Shown in pieces: positions 11,601-21,206 of a DNA stretch of 64,000 bases; the first letter of the stretch is position 1, and the number at the start of each line of letters is the position of its first letter. Both the position numbers and the translations under genes were made by a program. Below the pieces are notes generated by a model. The model saw nothing but the letters and a program-made list of their open reading frames with translations. It was not told the origin of the DNA and did not search any database. This DNA comes from Nymphaea colorata (lineage: Eukaryota > Streptophyta > Magnoliopsida > Nymphaeales > Nymphaeaceae), in assembly GCF_008831285.2 (NCBI RefSeq), contig NC_045138.2, positions 36,323,115 through 36,387,114 of the forward strand, written 5' to 3'.

Positions 11601-14600
11601 TGTAGCTACTTGAAATTCTTTGTACACTCTTGTTTACCAGATGAAACCTAAGTCAGTTGGAAAAACCAAGATTTCTACTAATTTTTTTAAAGATGTGATT
11701 GAACATATTCATGTTCTGGTTCTGAACCGTGTAACACAGGTGCAGGGTGTTTGCGGGTGTGAGTGCTGCATTCACCCCACCCCCCCCAAAAAAAAAAAAA
11801 GAAAAAAGAAAACATGGTTGTGGGTGGAGGGGGTGTATATATAGAATAAGTGAGCCACTACACAGGGCAACTTTTTTTTTTTTTTTTTTTTGCTCAGGAG
11901 GTGGTTGCTACCCCCGGATGCCACCGGGGACTGCCCCACGAAGCATCACCTAATGGCTAATACTTTATTTTTGCAACCCTTCATAAAACACACCACCTGT
12001 AACCATGCCTCTAGTCACTTAGCCAGAATCAAATTGTAGGAAAAGAACTTCTCCAAAGCACTCCTTTGATAAGAAGGGATCTGTTCCATCGAGTTTAGAA
12101 TTTTTTTTGAAATTTTCAAAATAACATGCTTTATACTGCGTCTTTGATAGCTGTATAAAATGTTCTGCCTTCACTTGATTTTGGTCATGAGATCTTATTG
12201 CTGGTACTTTTTGTGTCATGGTGATGATGGATTTGCATATTACCATCTTGCTGTAATATTGCCTTCTCGAGGTGGACCTTTCTTCATTCTATTTTTTGTC
12301 CTTTTCAATGTTGAACATTTCCTGAATTTTCTTCCTAATGTTGGTTGCTTTGGTTGCTTTCTCAAAGGTCTGCTATTTTCAGGTGAATAGAAAAATAATT
12401 GCTGATGGTGAATTTCCTTGTTTATGGAAATATTAACCTGAAAGTTCTTGTGAAGAAGGCACAGCCAGAACTTCCAAAATAATTGTTACTCATTATGTTG
12501 AGCATGTGCCTGATTGTTGACTACCAAGTTTAGAGATCACCTTGTTGACAAGGTTTTAACCCTAATATACTTAGAAAGGAACACACTAAGACACGGTCAA
12601 CTGTGCTTCTCATTGAAAAATACTGCCATCTTATGTACTATTTGAGAAATTGTATGTATCTCAACATTGAATAAGTCTTGCCTTCCAAGACAAGGTGAAA
12701 ATTTTTTCGTTCTCTCCTGTTTTCTCTTTGTTCCACATGCAGTAAAACTGTATGGCATCTTTGGTCATTTTCAATTCTTCTAGAATTGCATTTTGATCAT
12801 GCCATGAGCATAATTTTTCATGTTATAACGATTATGTTGCTCCCATCGGCAGGTTGGTATTCTTCTGCGAGCAATAGGATATCCCTCTGACACAATAATA
12901 TATCTAGCTGGTGCAGAGGTATTTGGTGGTCAACGGGTGCTCATTCCATTTCGGACAATGTTCAACAACCTTGTTGATCGGTCTACTCTTTTGAGCAAGA
13001 AGGAACTGTTGGGCCTATTTGGTCCTGAAACAACTCTTCCATTAGATTTGCCACCACCAGTGCCTGAGGTCAGTAAAGAAAAACAACTACAGGAATGGAA
13101 TAAAGCAGGACCTCGGCCCAGGCCTTTGCCTCCTCCTCCAGCAAGAAGAATATATGCACATGAGATGGAAGGATGGTATGGCTGGATTACCAGGAGACCA
13201 ACAGAACCAGAACCGTCCCCAATAGATCTAAGAAAACAAGCACATCGGTTACTTTTGAATGCCCTTGATTATATAGTTTCTGTTGAAGCAGATGCCTTTT
13301 TTCCTGGATTTGATAATGATGGAAGCAACTGGCCTGACTTCGCAAGTCTGGTCATGGGCCATCGGCTGTATGAACTGGCAGCAGCTAAAACATATCGGCC
13401 GGACAGGTAACCGACCATCCTCCCTCAGTTTATTAGAATATCAATGAAATCATAACTGCTAGACATGTGATTGATGGTAACTATCACCCTCACGTTCTTG
13501 ATTAGGCAAATAATGCTATTCAGTTTTTCCTAAAAGACCATCTTCAATTTCCGTAAATATAATCTTGTTTGATATGGGTTTTGGTGCTTGTGATGGAGTG
13601 GGGACCTGGGAGTTGGATAAAATTAATAAAACGCTTTTTTTTCGAGAAAAATGTGAAAAAAATGCGATAAATTAAATGGCCATTTAAAAAAAAAAAGAAC
13701 GCATTTTTTGAAAAAATGTTAAAAACGAAAAAAACCATTTTTAATGCGTTTTTTTCACTTTTTTCAGTTTTTTTAATGCCAAACAGGTTTCTTTTCATTT
13801 TCTATTTTTTATTTGTTGCAAATCTACTTATCTTTTGATGTTTGTGTTATTAGTTTCTCACTTATTTTATTTTTCTCTAATTTTTAGTTTTTTTTTTAAT
13901 TTTTAAAAATTTACCATATTTTTTCATTTTTTTCAAACTCGCCATATTATACCCGAGAAAAACCTTGCCGATTAAAACTCTGAGACGCTATTTGTGACTA
14001 TGGAAGACACCCTTTATTTTAAGTTAGTCTCTTTTAAGACACAAACTATAGTCAGGTTCTGAAAGATTGCCTATCGCAAGGCCTAGTATAGGCTAGACCT
14101 ACAGCAGGGTTGTGCTCTGAGCAGCCCCTTTTTTCCTTCTTCATTTTCTCGGAGACTTCCAAGTTTATTAGTAAGGTCATGGGAAACTGAGGAAGTAGAT
14201 CTGACTATTTTCCTCAAACTGTATGCAGTCCTTTTTCACAAGTTGGCTTAAAATTGCCTTTATGTTTTTGGTTCTTAGAGTTCAAAACTGAGGAGCTGTT
14301 GCCTGTCTTTTCATGCACAAACTCACGTACAGGAAGGTGATGGGCAATCTAATTGACAGCATAAGGGAGCGCCTGTACACTCCTAAGTGGAACTGGACTC
14401 TTACTGTTCGAGAGCTTCTCAACCAGAGTGTAGGGGCAGATGGATTGATGCGGGAATCCTTAAGGGCAAAGCCAAGAAATTTTCTAGCATACCCCCTACC
14501 AGAGTGCTTGTGCAGTGCTGCTAAGTTAAGTGGAGACTCAAATCAAACTAGAGCTGCAGTTGACCAACTGTTACATGGCCAAGTGGATGAATGCCCTTCA

Positions 14601-14780
14601 AGGATGCTGCATGATCTGTTGACTGTTCGAGGTGCATATGGTGGCATGGAGGAAGCAGCGGATGAGAGAGAAACTTCAACTAATGATGAACTCGATGACC
14701 AACATGAACCTGAGGAAGACATCAAACCCGAAGTTGCTCGAATTTGGGAGCAGGATGAAGAGATGGATCCTGACGATTGA
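2649..14780 (+). CDS. O-fucosyltransferase family protein (plant PF10250 type), 10 coding exons
   Basis: Coding exons read: 2649-2819, 2920-3004, 8519-8586, 8661-8749, 8840-9083, 10078-10190, 10381-10471, 11366-11494, 12853-13406 and 14333-14780, with GT-AG borders and continuous phase, giving about 663 residues. The N-terminus (MLFKSKIKWAALIGFTLS...) is a short basic stretch plus one membrane segment, typical of a type II Golgi protein. Family landmarks are LNATLVIPEIQ, DGGCLQSILP, YQRLRCRVAFHALRF, LAYHGCAELFQ, LAGAEVFGGQRVLIP and the C-terminal GHRLYELAAAKTYRPDR. The tail after about residue 610 is acidic (EEDIKPEVARIWEQDEEMD). Plant members are thought to modify cell-wall or secreted proteins in the Golgi; the substrate is not inferable. 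The usual HLR sugar-nucleotide motif reads YHSGL here, so catalytic activity is uncertain. Intron 2 is enlarged by a LINE. The start is the first ATG before the membrane segment. Confidence 0.88.
3450..4493 (+). pseudogene. LINE ORF1 (DUF4283/CCHC-type nucleic-acid binding), still open
   Basis: An uninterrupted frame of 347 codons. The middle matches the plant LINE ORF1 layout: a DUF4283-like part (FLVRVGSKGELTEVLRRIKW ... W-KPG), then CRACGTTSHYEDAC, a CX2CX4HX4C knuckle at about residues 198-211, then a basic, glycine- and glutamate-rich tail. If the 12-bp direct repeat marks the insertion border at 3472, the ATG at 3450 lies in host intron DNA and the element itself is 5'-truncated. It is probably not expressed as a functional product because the rest of the element is broken, but the frame has not yet decayed. 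Confidence 0.65.
4838..6222 (+). pseudogene. LINE reverse transcriptase, degenerate
   Basis: Pieces in different frames match the non-LTR RT order: LIPKEENSKNVEDFRPISL (RT motif 1-2 region), NQAAFSKGRHILDNIMWVNE, LKLNLMKAYESVFWAFL (palm motif with Asp lost), LFANDVIMVVKA (active site, one Asp replaced by Asn), then the thumb-like stretch CLIRYVFMTLPYYWMMTF. Frame changes occur near 5310-5450 and 5690-5880, and an in-frame stop lies near 5875. Active-site losses and frame changes show that it is not functional. Confidence 0.75.
6328..6707. mobile_element. hAT-like MITE nested in the LINE
   Basis: Terminal inverted repeats begin CTATGTCACATGAG on the left and, read inward from the right end, CTATGTCACACGGA. 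An 8-bp direct repeat GATACGTG flanks it at 6320-6327 and 6708-6715, as expected for a hAT-type insertion. It has no coding capacity. The inside has G-rich GTGCGGGTG-like motifs, an AT dinucleotide tract near 6420-6460 and a CACCAGTACCAGCATCAGC stretch. It interrupts the LINE between its RT and zinc-finger parts, so it inserted after the LINE. Confidence 0.75.
9466..9496. repeat. AC-rich simple repeat in intron
   Basis: ACACACACACAGACATGCACGCAC-like simple sequence inside intron 5 of the O-fucosyltransferase gene. The rest of this intron (9084-10077) is AT-rich and shows no other feature. Confidence 0.6.
10510..10541. repeat. CT microsatellite in intron 7
   Basis: A run of CT dinucleotides directly after exon 7 of the O-fucosyltransferase gene. 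Confidence 0.8.
10690..10970. repeat. AT-rich intron repeat with palindromic TATAATACG motifs, copy 1
   Basis: This block carries near-palindromes such as GCGTGTATTATACGCG and GGCGCGTATAATACGCC, a T-rich middle and a tail with TTTGCCG, CCCGAGATAT and CTCGCCGTATAATACC. The block at 13610-13990 shares the order of motifs: AAAACG/GCG start, T-rich core, TTTTTAAAAATTT, then CGCCATATTATACCCGAGAAA and TTGCCG. I do not recognise the family. Short flanks with no clear target duplication prevent calling exact ends. Confidence 0.5.
11097..11254 (+). pseudogene. Decayed tandem copy of exon 8 and its upstream intron end
   Basis: The 158-bp block resembles 11270-11428, which holds the end of intron 7 and the first half of true exon 8. 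Shared pieces include TACATGTCA, CATACAGTA and CTCAGATGATTAAA. The relic exon would begin at about 11194 and reads DVHTELIQYSTAQMIKC followed by a stop, against DVHTELIQYRRAQMIKQ in the real exon. Its acceptor context is TTTAAG instead of TTTAG. The spacing between copies is about 172 bp. It is therefore an old tandem duplication of the exon in which only the downstream copy stayed functional. Confidence 0.8.
11735..11945. repeat. G-rich/poly-A/poly-T low-complexity block, possible second copy of the MITE family
   Basis: The segment has GTGCAGGGTGTTTGCGGGTG, a C-run and A-run, then GGGTGGAGGGGGTGTATATATA, which parallels GTGCGGGTG...GGGTGCGAGGGTGTATATATA in the nested MITE at 6337-6425. A 22-bp T-run follows near 11872. 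No terminal inverted repeats or target duplication could be found, so this is only a possible relative. Confidence 0.35.
13610..13990. repeat. AT-rich intron repeat, copy 2
   Basis: Related in motif order to the block at 10690-10970 (see there). It lies in intron 9 of the same gene and contains poly-T and poly-A tracts, ATGCGTTTTTTTCACTTTTTTCA-like runs and the tail motif CGCCATATTATACCCGAGAA. Confidence 0.5.
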
Positions 14781-15552
14781 AGTTCTGCACCATGTTTTTC
14801 ATACACGGATGACAGGCAGAGCTAAACCCAATTCAATACCATTGAATTCCTTGAGGTCATGATTTGGAATGAGGATGATTCAAATCTGTTGACCAGGAAT
14901 GAGATTGTTTTGTCGATTGAACGGCTGAGCTTATGGCATCAATCTGGTCAGTCTTGCAAATATCTGAAGTTACTAATAATTTGTTGCCAGTATCATGGAA
15001 GCATCTATGTGGCCGAAGGCTTTCTTTTTAGAAGCTTATAGTTACACGTGTACATCTCATTCGTCGGAGCTGAAACACTCTTTAATAGTCTTTACACATG
15101 CATGGGCTTGATGTGAAATAACCCAGAAGATATTTCAGTACTATTCAGTTTTGCCCCAATTCATTCATTGATTCCACTTGTATAATTGGCTTCTTTTTCA
15201 GTAATATTGTTGGGTTACAGCAAGGTTTCTTCGAAGAGATTAGCTTCATTGATCGGCTGTGGATTATTTCATTCAATTCATCAAATTCTTGAGGATAGCT
15301 ACGGCGACTGTGGAGAGAGCCTAGCTTGGGGATCCATGTATATGGTTTTTCCATGTGTTGTGCATCATGAATCTGTCTTTGTGACAGACAAAAAGTACTT
15401 GATTTTGGTAGAATAAATGTGCTTTCCTTTTTCCTGCTTGTTGCCATTTAAAACATTTTCTTATGCCGGTATGTAGGCTGTAGCTGTTGAAAAGTCTCGT
15501 TGGTTGTGAATTGAATATCAATTGGATTGGCACTTTCTTTCGTCTGAGGAGA
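14781..15552 (+). other. 3' untranslated and downstream region of the O-fucosyltransferase gene
   Basis: No coding signal. AATAAA at about 15413 would serve as a polyadenylation signal. Open frames of 60-140 codons on either strand here have no family features. Confidence 0.45.
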
Positions 15553-15632
15553 ACCAGCTTTTGATTGTGTTCGAATTTCTTAACAAGATGTAACCAGCTT
15601 TTGATTGTGTTCGAATTTCTTAACAAGATGTA
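15553..15632. repeat. Exact 40-bp tandem duplication
   Basis: Two identical 40-bp units lie head to tail at 15553-15592 and 15593-15632, each beginning ACCAGCTTTTGATTGTG and ending AACAAGATGTA. Identity indicates a recent slip or repair duplication. Confidence 0.9.
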
Positions 15633-15639
15633 ATTAATA

Positions 15640-15748
15640 CACGCAAATGCGCGCACACATGCACGAAAAAGCACACACAAACGCATGCACGAAAAAGCAC
15701 ACACAAACGCACGCACTATGCACGAAGAAACACACAGAAGCACGTATA
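15640..15748. repeat. CA/GCAC-rich minisatellite, about 26-bp unit
   Basis: Three to four imperfect units containing ATGCACGAAAAAGCACACAC. It starts just after the 40-bp duplication. Confidence 0.7.
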
Positions 15749-15749
15749 C

Positions 15750-16736
15750 ACTCTTTCAGGACTTCCTGTAATCTTATATATTCCAAATCGGCCTATTCAC
15801 ATGGCATGGGGCTAATAAACCTGGGCATGTACTGCAGACTGCTACAGCTGATCTAAAAACCCTCTTGTTGCGTCCTGCATAGCTATTCCCATGCATTGTC
15901 GGATTTTGATATATTTCCGCTGAAACCAGTCCTGATTTGGCCATTACGGGACACGGTCGGCCGGAAAGAGAGCGGGAAATGAATATTAAGATGATGGGTC
16001 CAAGGATCGGATCTTGGTCACTATCTGTATCAGTCACAGCATGATATGCAATAGAGATAGACATTGGTAGCTCAGTCTAGGTTACTCGTGTTTTTGTCTT
16101 TTCAGTGATTGAATCAACGTTTATCATAGAGTTGCTCCAAGGAGTTTGATGTAGTTGGTTGGGGCTAGTGGTGCAAATTTTCTCTGATCAAGCAATCACG
16201 TCTCTCGCTGCGGGTGCGAATATTCTCGAATCGCAAAAAGAACACGTCATGGACATATTGCACATGCCAACAGTCATGTTGGTCAAGATTCAAACTAGAA
16301 TGTAAGATGATGGTATCTTAAATTCAAGACATCGAGGTTGACAAAGAGAGCGTTAGCTAAGATGATAGCATAAATAATTTAACCAGGCTACCTGCTAAGA
16401 TGAAGAAAAAGGCCGTCGTGAGCAACCGAGCGTCCATGCTTGCTGACTGCTTGGCTTTGGACATGCCTCTCGTTGTTCATCTCAAGTTCGATAGGTTTCA
16501 CTTTTAAGCATTTTCATCTGGATCCCAGTTCGGTTCAGAACGCTGTTAGTCTAAAATAAGTTTGGATCACACATTTTTGCTTAAACTTGAACCCAATCCG
16601 ACACGTTTACGTCCTCAAGAGGATCCGATCACAATCTCTCCCGTTTACCTCCCCCCAGATTGGACCAGGTTCGTGTTCTGGAGAGTCCAGTCTGTCCAGA
16701 TCCATACACAGGAGGAACAAAGTGACGCCCGCGACC

Positions 16737-16737
<1 letters not shown>
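15750..16737. other. Intergenic stretch before the PPTase gene
   Basis: Nothing recognisable. The part from 16200 to 16560 has no coding frame of note. The stretch nearest 16738 is the likely promoter of the following gene, but I could not single out a TATA box. Confidence 0.4.

Positions 16738-16738
<1 letters not shown>

Positions 16739-16768
<30 letters not shown>
16739..16768. repeat. GA microsatellite in the 5' leader of the PPTase gene
   Basis: About 15 GA units, ending 27 bp before the ATG at 16796. GA/CT repeats near plant transcription starts can bind BPC/GAGA factors; that role is inferred. Confidence 0.85.
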
Positions 16769-16771
<3 letters not shown>

Positions 16772-16795
16772 CCTATTTTTTCTGATCGGACGGCA

Positions 16796-19174
16796 ATGAA
16801 GAGAGGGGTGCAGAGATGGGCGGTGAACATCGCCCGGTGGGATCCATCGGAAGCTCAGCTCCTGTTCTGCATCTTCCTTCTTCCTCCCCACGAGCGTCCT
16901 CCCATCACCAAGTAAACATCGTCCACAAGAATCCCCTCCTTCCTTACCTTCATCCAATTCCATGTCATCCCTGCAACAGTCTCTCCTATAACATTTGGGT
17001 TCTTTGTCTTTCTCTGGAATTTGGCAGGTTTCTGAATGTCGAAGACAAGAAAAGGGCAGTTGTGAGTCGAATGCTTCAATACATGCTAGTACATGAAGTG
17101 CTAGGAATTCCATTCAAGGAAATAACCATCGGCAGGACGATTGAAGGCAAACCATATTTGGTATTGGATTATTTGTCTTAGATGGAACTCATGGTTGATA
17201 TTTTCATATTTGTTGTGCCAAATAAGGCTTTATGATAAGCTAGAGGTTTGAGATAATTGCTCCCATGATGTTTAAGTTCTTCACATAAAAAGTAGTGAAC
17301 GTTTTTGTTCTTATGTTTATTGGTCGGATGCCTATGTATTTTCCGTATGCATTATATTAGGCTGGCGGTTTGATCCTTTCTAGATGGTTTAGCAGAAATC
17401 CAGAAATTGGATATTTTAGTCAATTTTGAATGTGTCAATCGGGTGGATGTTATGTCGAAGCGTTCTGGCAGGGAGCCTTTTGAATTTTTTTGGGGAAAAG
17501 AAGCAATTGAAAAAAGAACAATCAACTTGTACTCTTCAAATTCCGACTTAATGTTTTCGGGACAAATTGATGACCATAAGACTTAAATTCGAGATAACAA
17601 GCCTTTTCTAATGTTGTACGCATGTGCCTGCAATTTGTGACATATAAACATGCTGAAGTGTGCTTTCTCGCACACGTACGCACATGGGCCTCTCGCAGTT
17701 GTTAGCGTGCATCAAACTTCTTAATGGATTTCTGGACAGTAGTTATAGAGTCGGGTGAATTAGCAAGTATACCAAGAACTTCGTGTCTCAGATTGCCAGT
17801 TGAAGGTGCATATTTGATTCTATCCGTGTATAGAAGCTCCATTTATAGTGTTTGCAAATTCTGAATTTATAGGTCATTGTGCATCAGGAACAATAATCTT
17901 TCTACATCCTTCTAACAAATTGGTCCATTTCTTGCTAAGTAGCATACGAACATGCACGCTTTTTTACTTTGTTGCAGGAAAACAGTGGAGTGAAATTTGA
18001 TTTTCCAAATTTTAACTTCAACACCTCTCATCATGGTGATTATGCTGTCATTGCTTCTGAACCACAGTGCCTTGTGGGTGTGGATGTAGTCTCCCTGGAA
18101 GTTCCTAAGAAGGAAAATGCCGTAGAATTTATCAAGCATTTCTCATCGTACTTTGCAACTTCAGAATGGAACAATATCATCAGTTCTGGCACTTCGATTG
18201 ATATCTTGGTCGAGTTTCATAGGTACTGGCTTAAGAATAACACAATGGATGTCCATTTCCTGCATATGCTTTTCATCGAATTTTTTGTGCACACTAGTGG
18301 AAGCTAGTTGTATACGTGATTTATTCTTTCTTATCTTGATCATTTGAACAGAAATTTTGTGATGTGAATGTTTGATCAAACCACAGGACGTATTACGTAT
18401 GCCTACTTGAACACTTGAATATATGTTTGTATCTTTTTTTCTTTTTCTTTTTCTGTTTTTTCATGCTTGCATTTTCACAACATTATCTTCGGTAGTCTTT
18501 CTTGTTGACTAAGAAAAAAGTTCTGTCCTGCTCCAGTATAAATCATGTTTTGTGTTGAGCAAAATCGAAGTAAGCAATTTGCTCGTCAGAAAAAAAAAGG
18601 CACAGTAAAGAATCTAGTTTGTTCTTGTTGAGCATGTGTTTGTGAACCATTAAATCGTGTTTTTTTAGGTATTGGTGTTTGAAGGAAGCATTCACAAAAG
18701 CCATAGGTGTGGGACTGGGATATAGCATTGGCAGATTGGAATTTCATCATACCAACTGGAATGATATACGTGTCCAAGTAGATGGGGAAGATTCAGATGA
18801 TTGCCGCTTCTGGCTATCAGAGCTGGGGAAGCAAAATTGGGTCGGTCAACTACATTTGCAATATTTGCTGAAAAAGGTTTCTTTTCCTTGGAGAATGTGA
18901 AGAAATTTTCTGTTTTAGTTTGCTCAATTTTCTGAGAATTCGAATGCTTGGGTGTGTGCAGGTTTGTGTTGCAAGATGTCATCCAAAGAGAGCAGTACAA
19001 AGTTACAAAAGGACTTTGTGGCGAGTAGACTTTGATGAAGAAGAGCATAACCGTGCCCTTCTGCTTCCAAACAGAGAGTTTTTGTTGCTTCAAGTGGAGG
19101 ATCTCATTCCCAAACATGAAAAAGAAGCGTATGAATCATTGAGAAAAAAATGTTCTGCGGCTTATGTCAGGTAG
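16796..19174 (+). CDS. 4'-phosphopantetheinyl transferase (Sfp/AASDHPPT-like), 5 exons
   Basis: Exons: 16796-16911, 17028-17160, 17978-18222, 18669-18840 and 18962-19174, about 292 residues. The enzyme moves the phosphopantetheine arm of CoA to a serine of carrier proteins (ACP). Visible landmarks are RMLQYMLVHEVLGIP and TIEGKPYL near the N-terminus, FNTSHHGDYAVIA, CLVGVDVVS with the metal-binding GVD, and RYWCLKEAFTKAIGVGLG, the W-x-x-KEAxxK motif with catalytic Glu and Lys. The C-terminal part contains VCVARCHP. The donor of exon 4 (TGG followed by GTCGGT) is weaker than the others but restores the frame. An alternative end exists: splicing at 19171 (AG followed by GTAGGA) to AATGCAG at about 19261-19267 would replace the last residue with a short tail. 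The organelle target cannot be decided from the N-terminus. Confidence 0.88.
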
Positions 19175-19368
19175 GAATCCTGTGCATGAGAGAGAGGGAG
19201 AGGGTATTCTCACCTGCCTCCTCCCTGGAAAGGCATAGTTAAGAAACTCTTAACATAAAAAATGCAGGTCCTTGCTGAAGGTGATTCGGAAACTCGCAAC
19301 ATTATGATTGGTTGTCATGAATTTCTCATTCTTGATTCTTTCTGGATAAAAATCAGCTTGTCAGGCGA

Positions 19369-20793
19369 ATGAAGGAGATGCTCGGGGAAATGCCAAAAGG
19401 GTTTCGATTAGTGAAGCAGAAGTTCACCCTCAGGCAAATAAAGGAGATCCATGCTTGTCTTCTAGCGACAGGAAAATCTAGCAACAAGTTTCAGCAAACG
19501 AAAATTCTTGCACTCTACGCATCTTCTCCTTTGAACACCATGGCTTTTGCCGAGTTGGTCTTCTGTCAGATGGTAAAGCCAGACACCTTTTCAATCAACA
19601 CGATGATAAAGGGCTACAATCTGCATTTCGACCCACAGAAAGCACTTCAGTTCTACTATCAAATGAGGAGAAGATCAATGGCTTCCGATAGTTTCACCAT
19701 TGCATTTGTTCTTGAAGCAGTGACTGCTGCATTATTGATTAGGAATGGAAAAGGAATGCATGGGCAGATGATCAAGTTTGGTTTCGAAACATCCATTGTT
19801 TTAAAAACCAACTTGATCCAAATGTACGCCGATTGTGGTAGCATCGATGATGGCAGCAAAGTGTTTGATGAAATGCCTCGGAAGGACTTGATCTCATGGA
19901 GCACTATGATGGCTGCTTACGCAAGACTTGGCCGTGTTCGTGAGGCTCTGGCATTGTTGGAGGACATGAAGAGGAAAGAAATCACACCTAATGAGTACAC
20001 AATGGTGCCCTTGTTGAGGGCATGTGCTCAAGCATGCGCCTTGACTCTAGGGGAGCATCTACATGCATACATAGGAAGAAGTCCTCAAATTAGGAGGGAC
20101 ACCCACTTGGGAAATGTTCTAGTCTACATGTACGCAGCCTGTGGTGCGTTGGACAAAGCAGTTAACGTTTTCAACGAGATTGAACAAAAGGATGTACTCT
20201 CTTGGAGCACCATGATCGGAGGGTTTGCAGTTCACGGCCACGGAGAGGAAGCTTTGAGTCTCTTTGCTCAAATGAAGTTCGCAGGAGTAAAACCAAACGA
20301 TGCTACACTGGTAAGTGTACTGCAAGCCTGCAGTCATGCTGGCCTAGTTTCTGAGGGCCGGAAACATTTTGACCTAATGAAGAGTGAGTATGGCGTAAGT
20401 CCAAAGCTTGAGCACTACGGTTGCATGGTAGACATGCTTGGGCGTGCGGGGCTTTTGCCTGAGGCACACGAATTCATCAACAGCATGCCAATTCCACCCA
20501 ATGCCATCATCTGGCGCACTTTGTTAGGTGCATGCAATGCACATGGGGACACGAAACTAGCAGAAATGGTATCAAAAACCCTTCAAGAGTCAGACTGTGA
20601 TCATGTAGGGAATCATGTCCTCATGTCCAATATATACTGCAAAGCTGGAAGGTGGTTTGACGCCGAAAGAATAAGAAACATGATCAACCCAGTAACAAAC
20701 AAGAAACTGCCAGGTGAAAGCTCAATAGAAGCAAGCAGCAATGTGAATGCTGAAATTGTAAATCCACCTCTTCATCTTAAAACTGAAGTGTGA
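19369..20793 (+). CDS. Pentatricopeptide repeat protein, PLS class with E domain, intronless
   Basis: A single exon of 474 residues. An in-frame TGA at 19333-19335 fixes the ATG at 19369 as the first possible start. PLS-type repeats run from about residue 35 to 400: PDTFSINTMIKGY, GMHGQMIKFGFE, LIQMYADCGSIDDGSKVFDE, DLISWSTMMAAYARLGR, DVLSWSTMIGGFAVHGHGEE, LEHYGCMVDMLGRAGLL. Then come the E1/E2 motifs (IIWRTLLGACNAHGD, HVLMSNIYCKAGRW, LPGESSIE). No DYW deaminase domain follows. Such proteins bind organellar RNA base by base and usually act in C-to-U editing with a partner deaminase, in plastids or mitochondria. The target transcript is unknown. The gene starts only 194 bp after the PPTase stop, so its promoter must be very short or lie within the neighbour's last exons. 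Confidence 0.9.
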   Translation: MKEMLGEMPKGFRLVKQKFTLRQIKEIHACLLATGKSSNKFQQTKILALYASSPLNTMAFAELVFCQMVKPDTFSINTMIKGYNLHFDPQKALQFYYQMRRRSMASDSFTIAFVLEAVTAALLIRNGKGMHGQMIKFGFETSIVLKTNLIQMYADCGSIDDGSKVFDEMPRKDLISWSTMMAAYARLGRVREALALLEDMKRKEITPNEYTMVPLLRACAQACALTLGEHLHAYIGRSPQIRRDTHLGNVLVYMYAACGALDKAVNVFNEIEQKDVLSWSTMIGGFAVHGHGEEALSLFAQMKFAGVKPNDATLVSVLQACSHAGLVSEGRKHFDLMKSEYGVSPKLEHYGCMVDMLGRAGLLPEAHEFINSMPIPPNAIIWRTLLGACNAHGDTKLAEMVSKTLQESDCDHVGNHVLMSNIYCKAGRWFDAERIRNMINPVTNKKLPGESSIEASSNVNAEIVNPPLHLKTEV

Positions 20794-21206
20794 TAAAATC
20801 TTGTGATTAGGGTCCTTGGGCGTTCTCCCATTTCCTTATTTTAATAAACTCAGTCTTCATTTAGCCATAACATTGTGCAAGAGAAAAGGCAGATTATGTC
20901 GAAAGTAAAAAAAAAAAAAGAAGAAAACTTGAGACTTCTACTAATTCCCCCCACCATTTTATTGAATTTAAAGCAGTGTTCTCATGCCTACACCCAGTTG
21001 AGTTCAAACCCTTCCCCTTTATCTACAATCAGAACCAAACACCAATTCTACAAGCCCAAGTCATGTAGATTCAGTAGCTTTACATAGATGATATTCTTGG
21101 CTATCACCGTGATGTGCAGAGGGGTTTTCCTGCATATGTAGTTTTATAGCACTCAGCATCGACGAACAGTGGGCAGCAGATGCTATCAGCATCCAGCTTC
21201 CTCATT
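20794..21206. other. Convergent 3' regions of the PPR and LRR genes
   Basis: The PPR and LRR coding ends face each other across 413 bp. AATAAA at about 20843 (plus strand) suits the PPR transcript. The 70-codon plus-strand frame at 20875-21087 has no family features. Confidence 0.5.

Noticed and set aside
15321-15743. 140-codon minus-strand frame rich in Cys/Arg/Ala
   Set aside because: Its N-terminal half is produced by the CA-rich minisatellite read in reverse.
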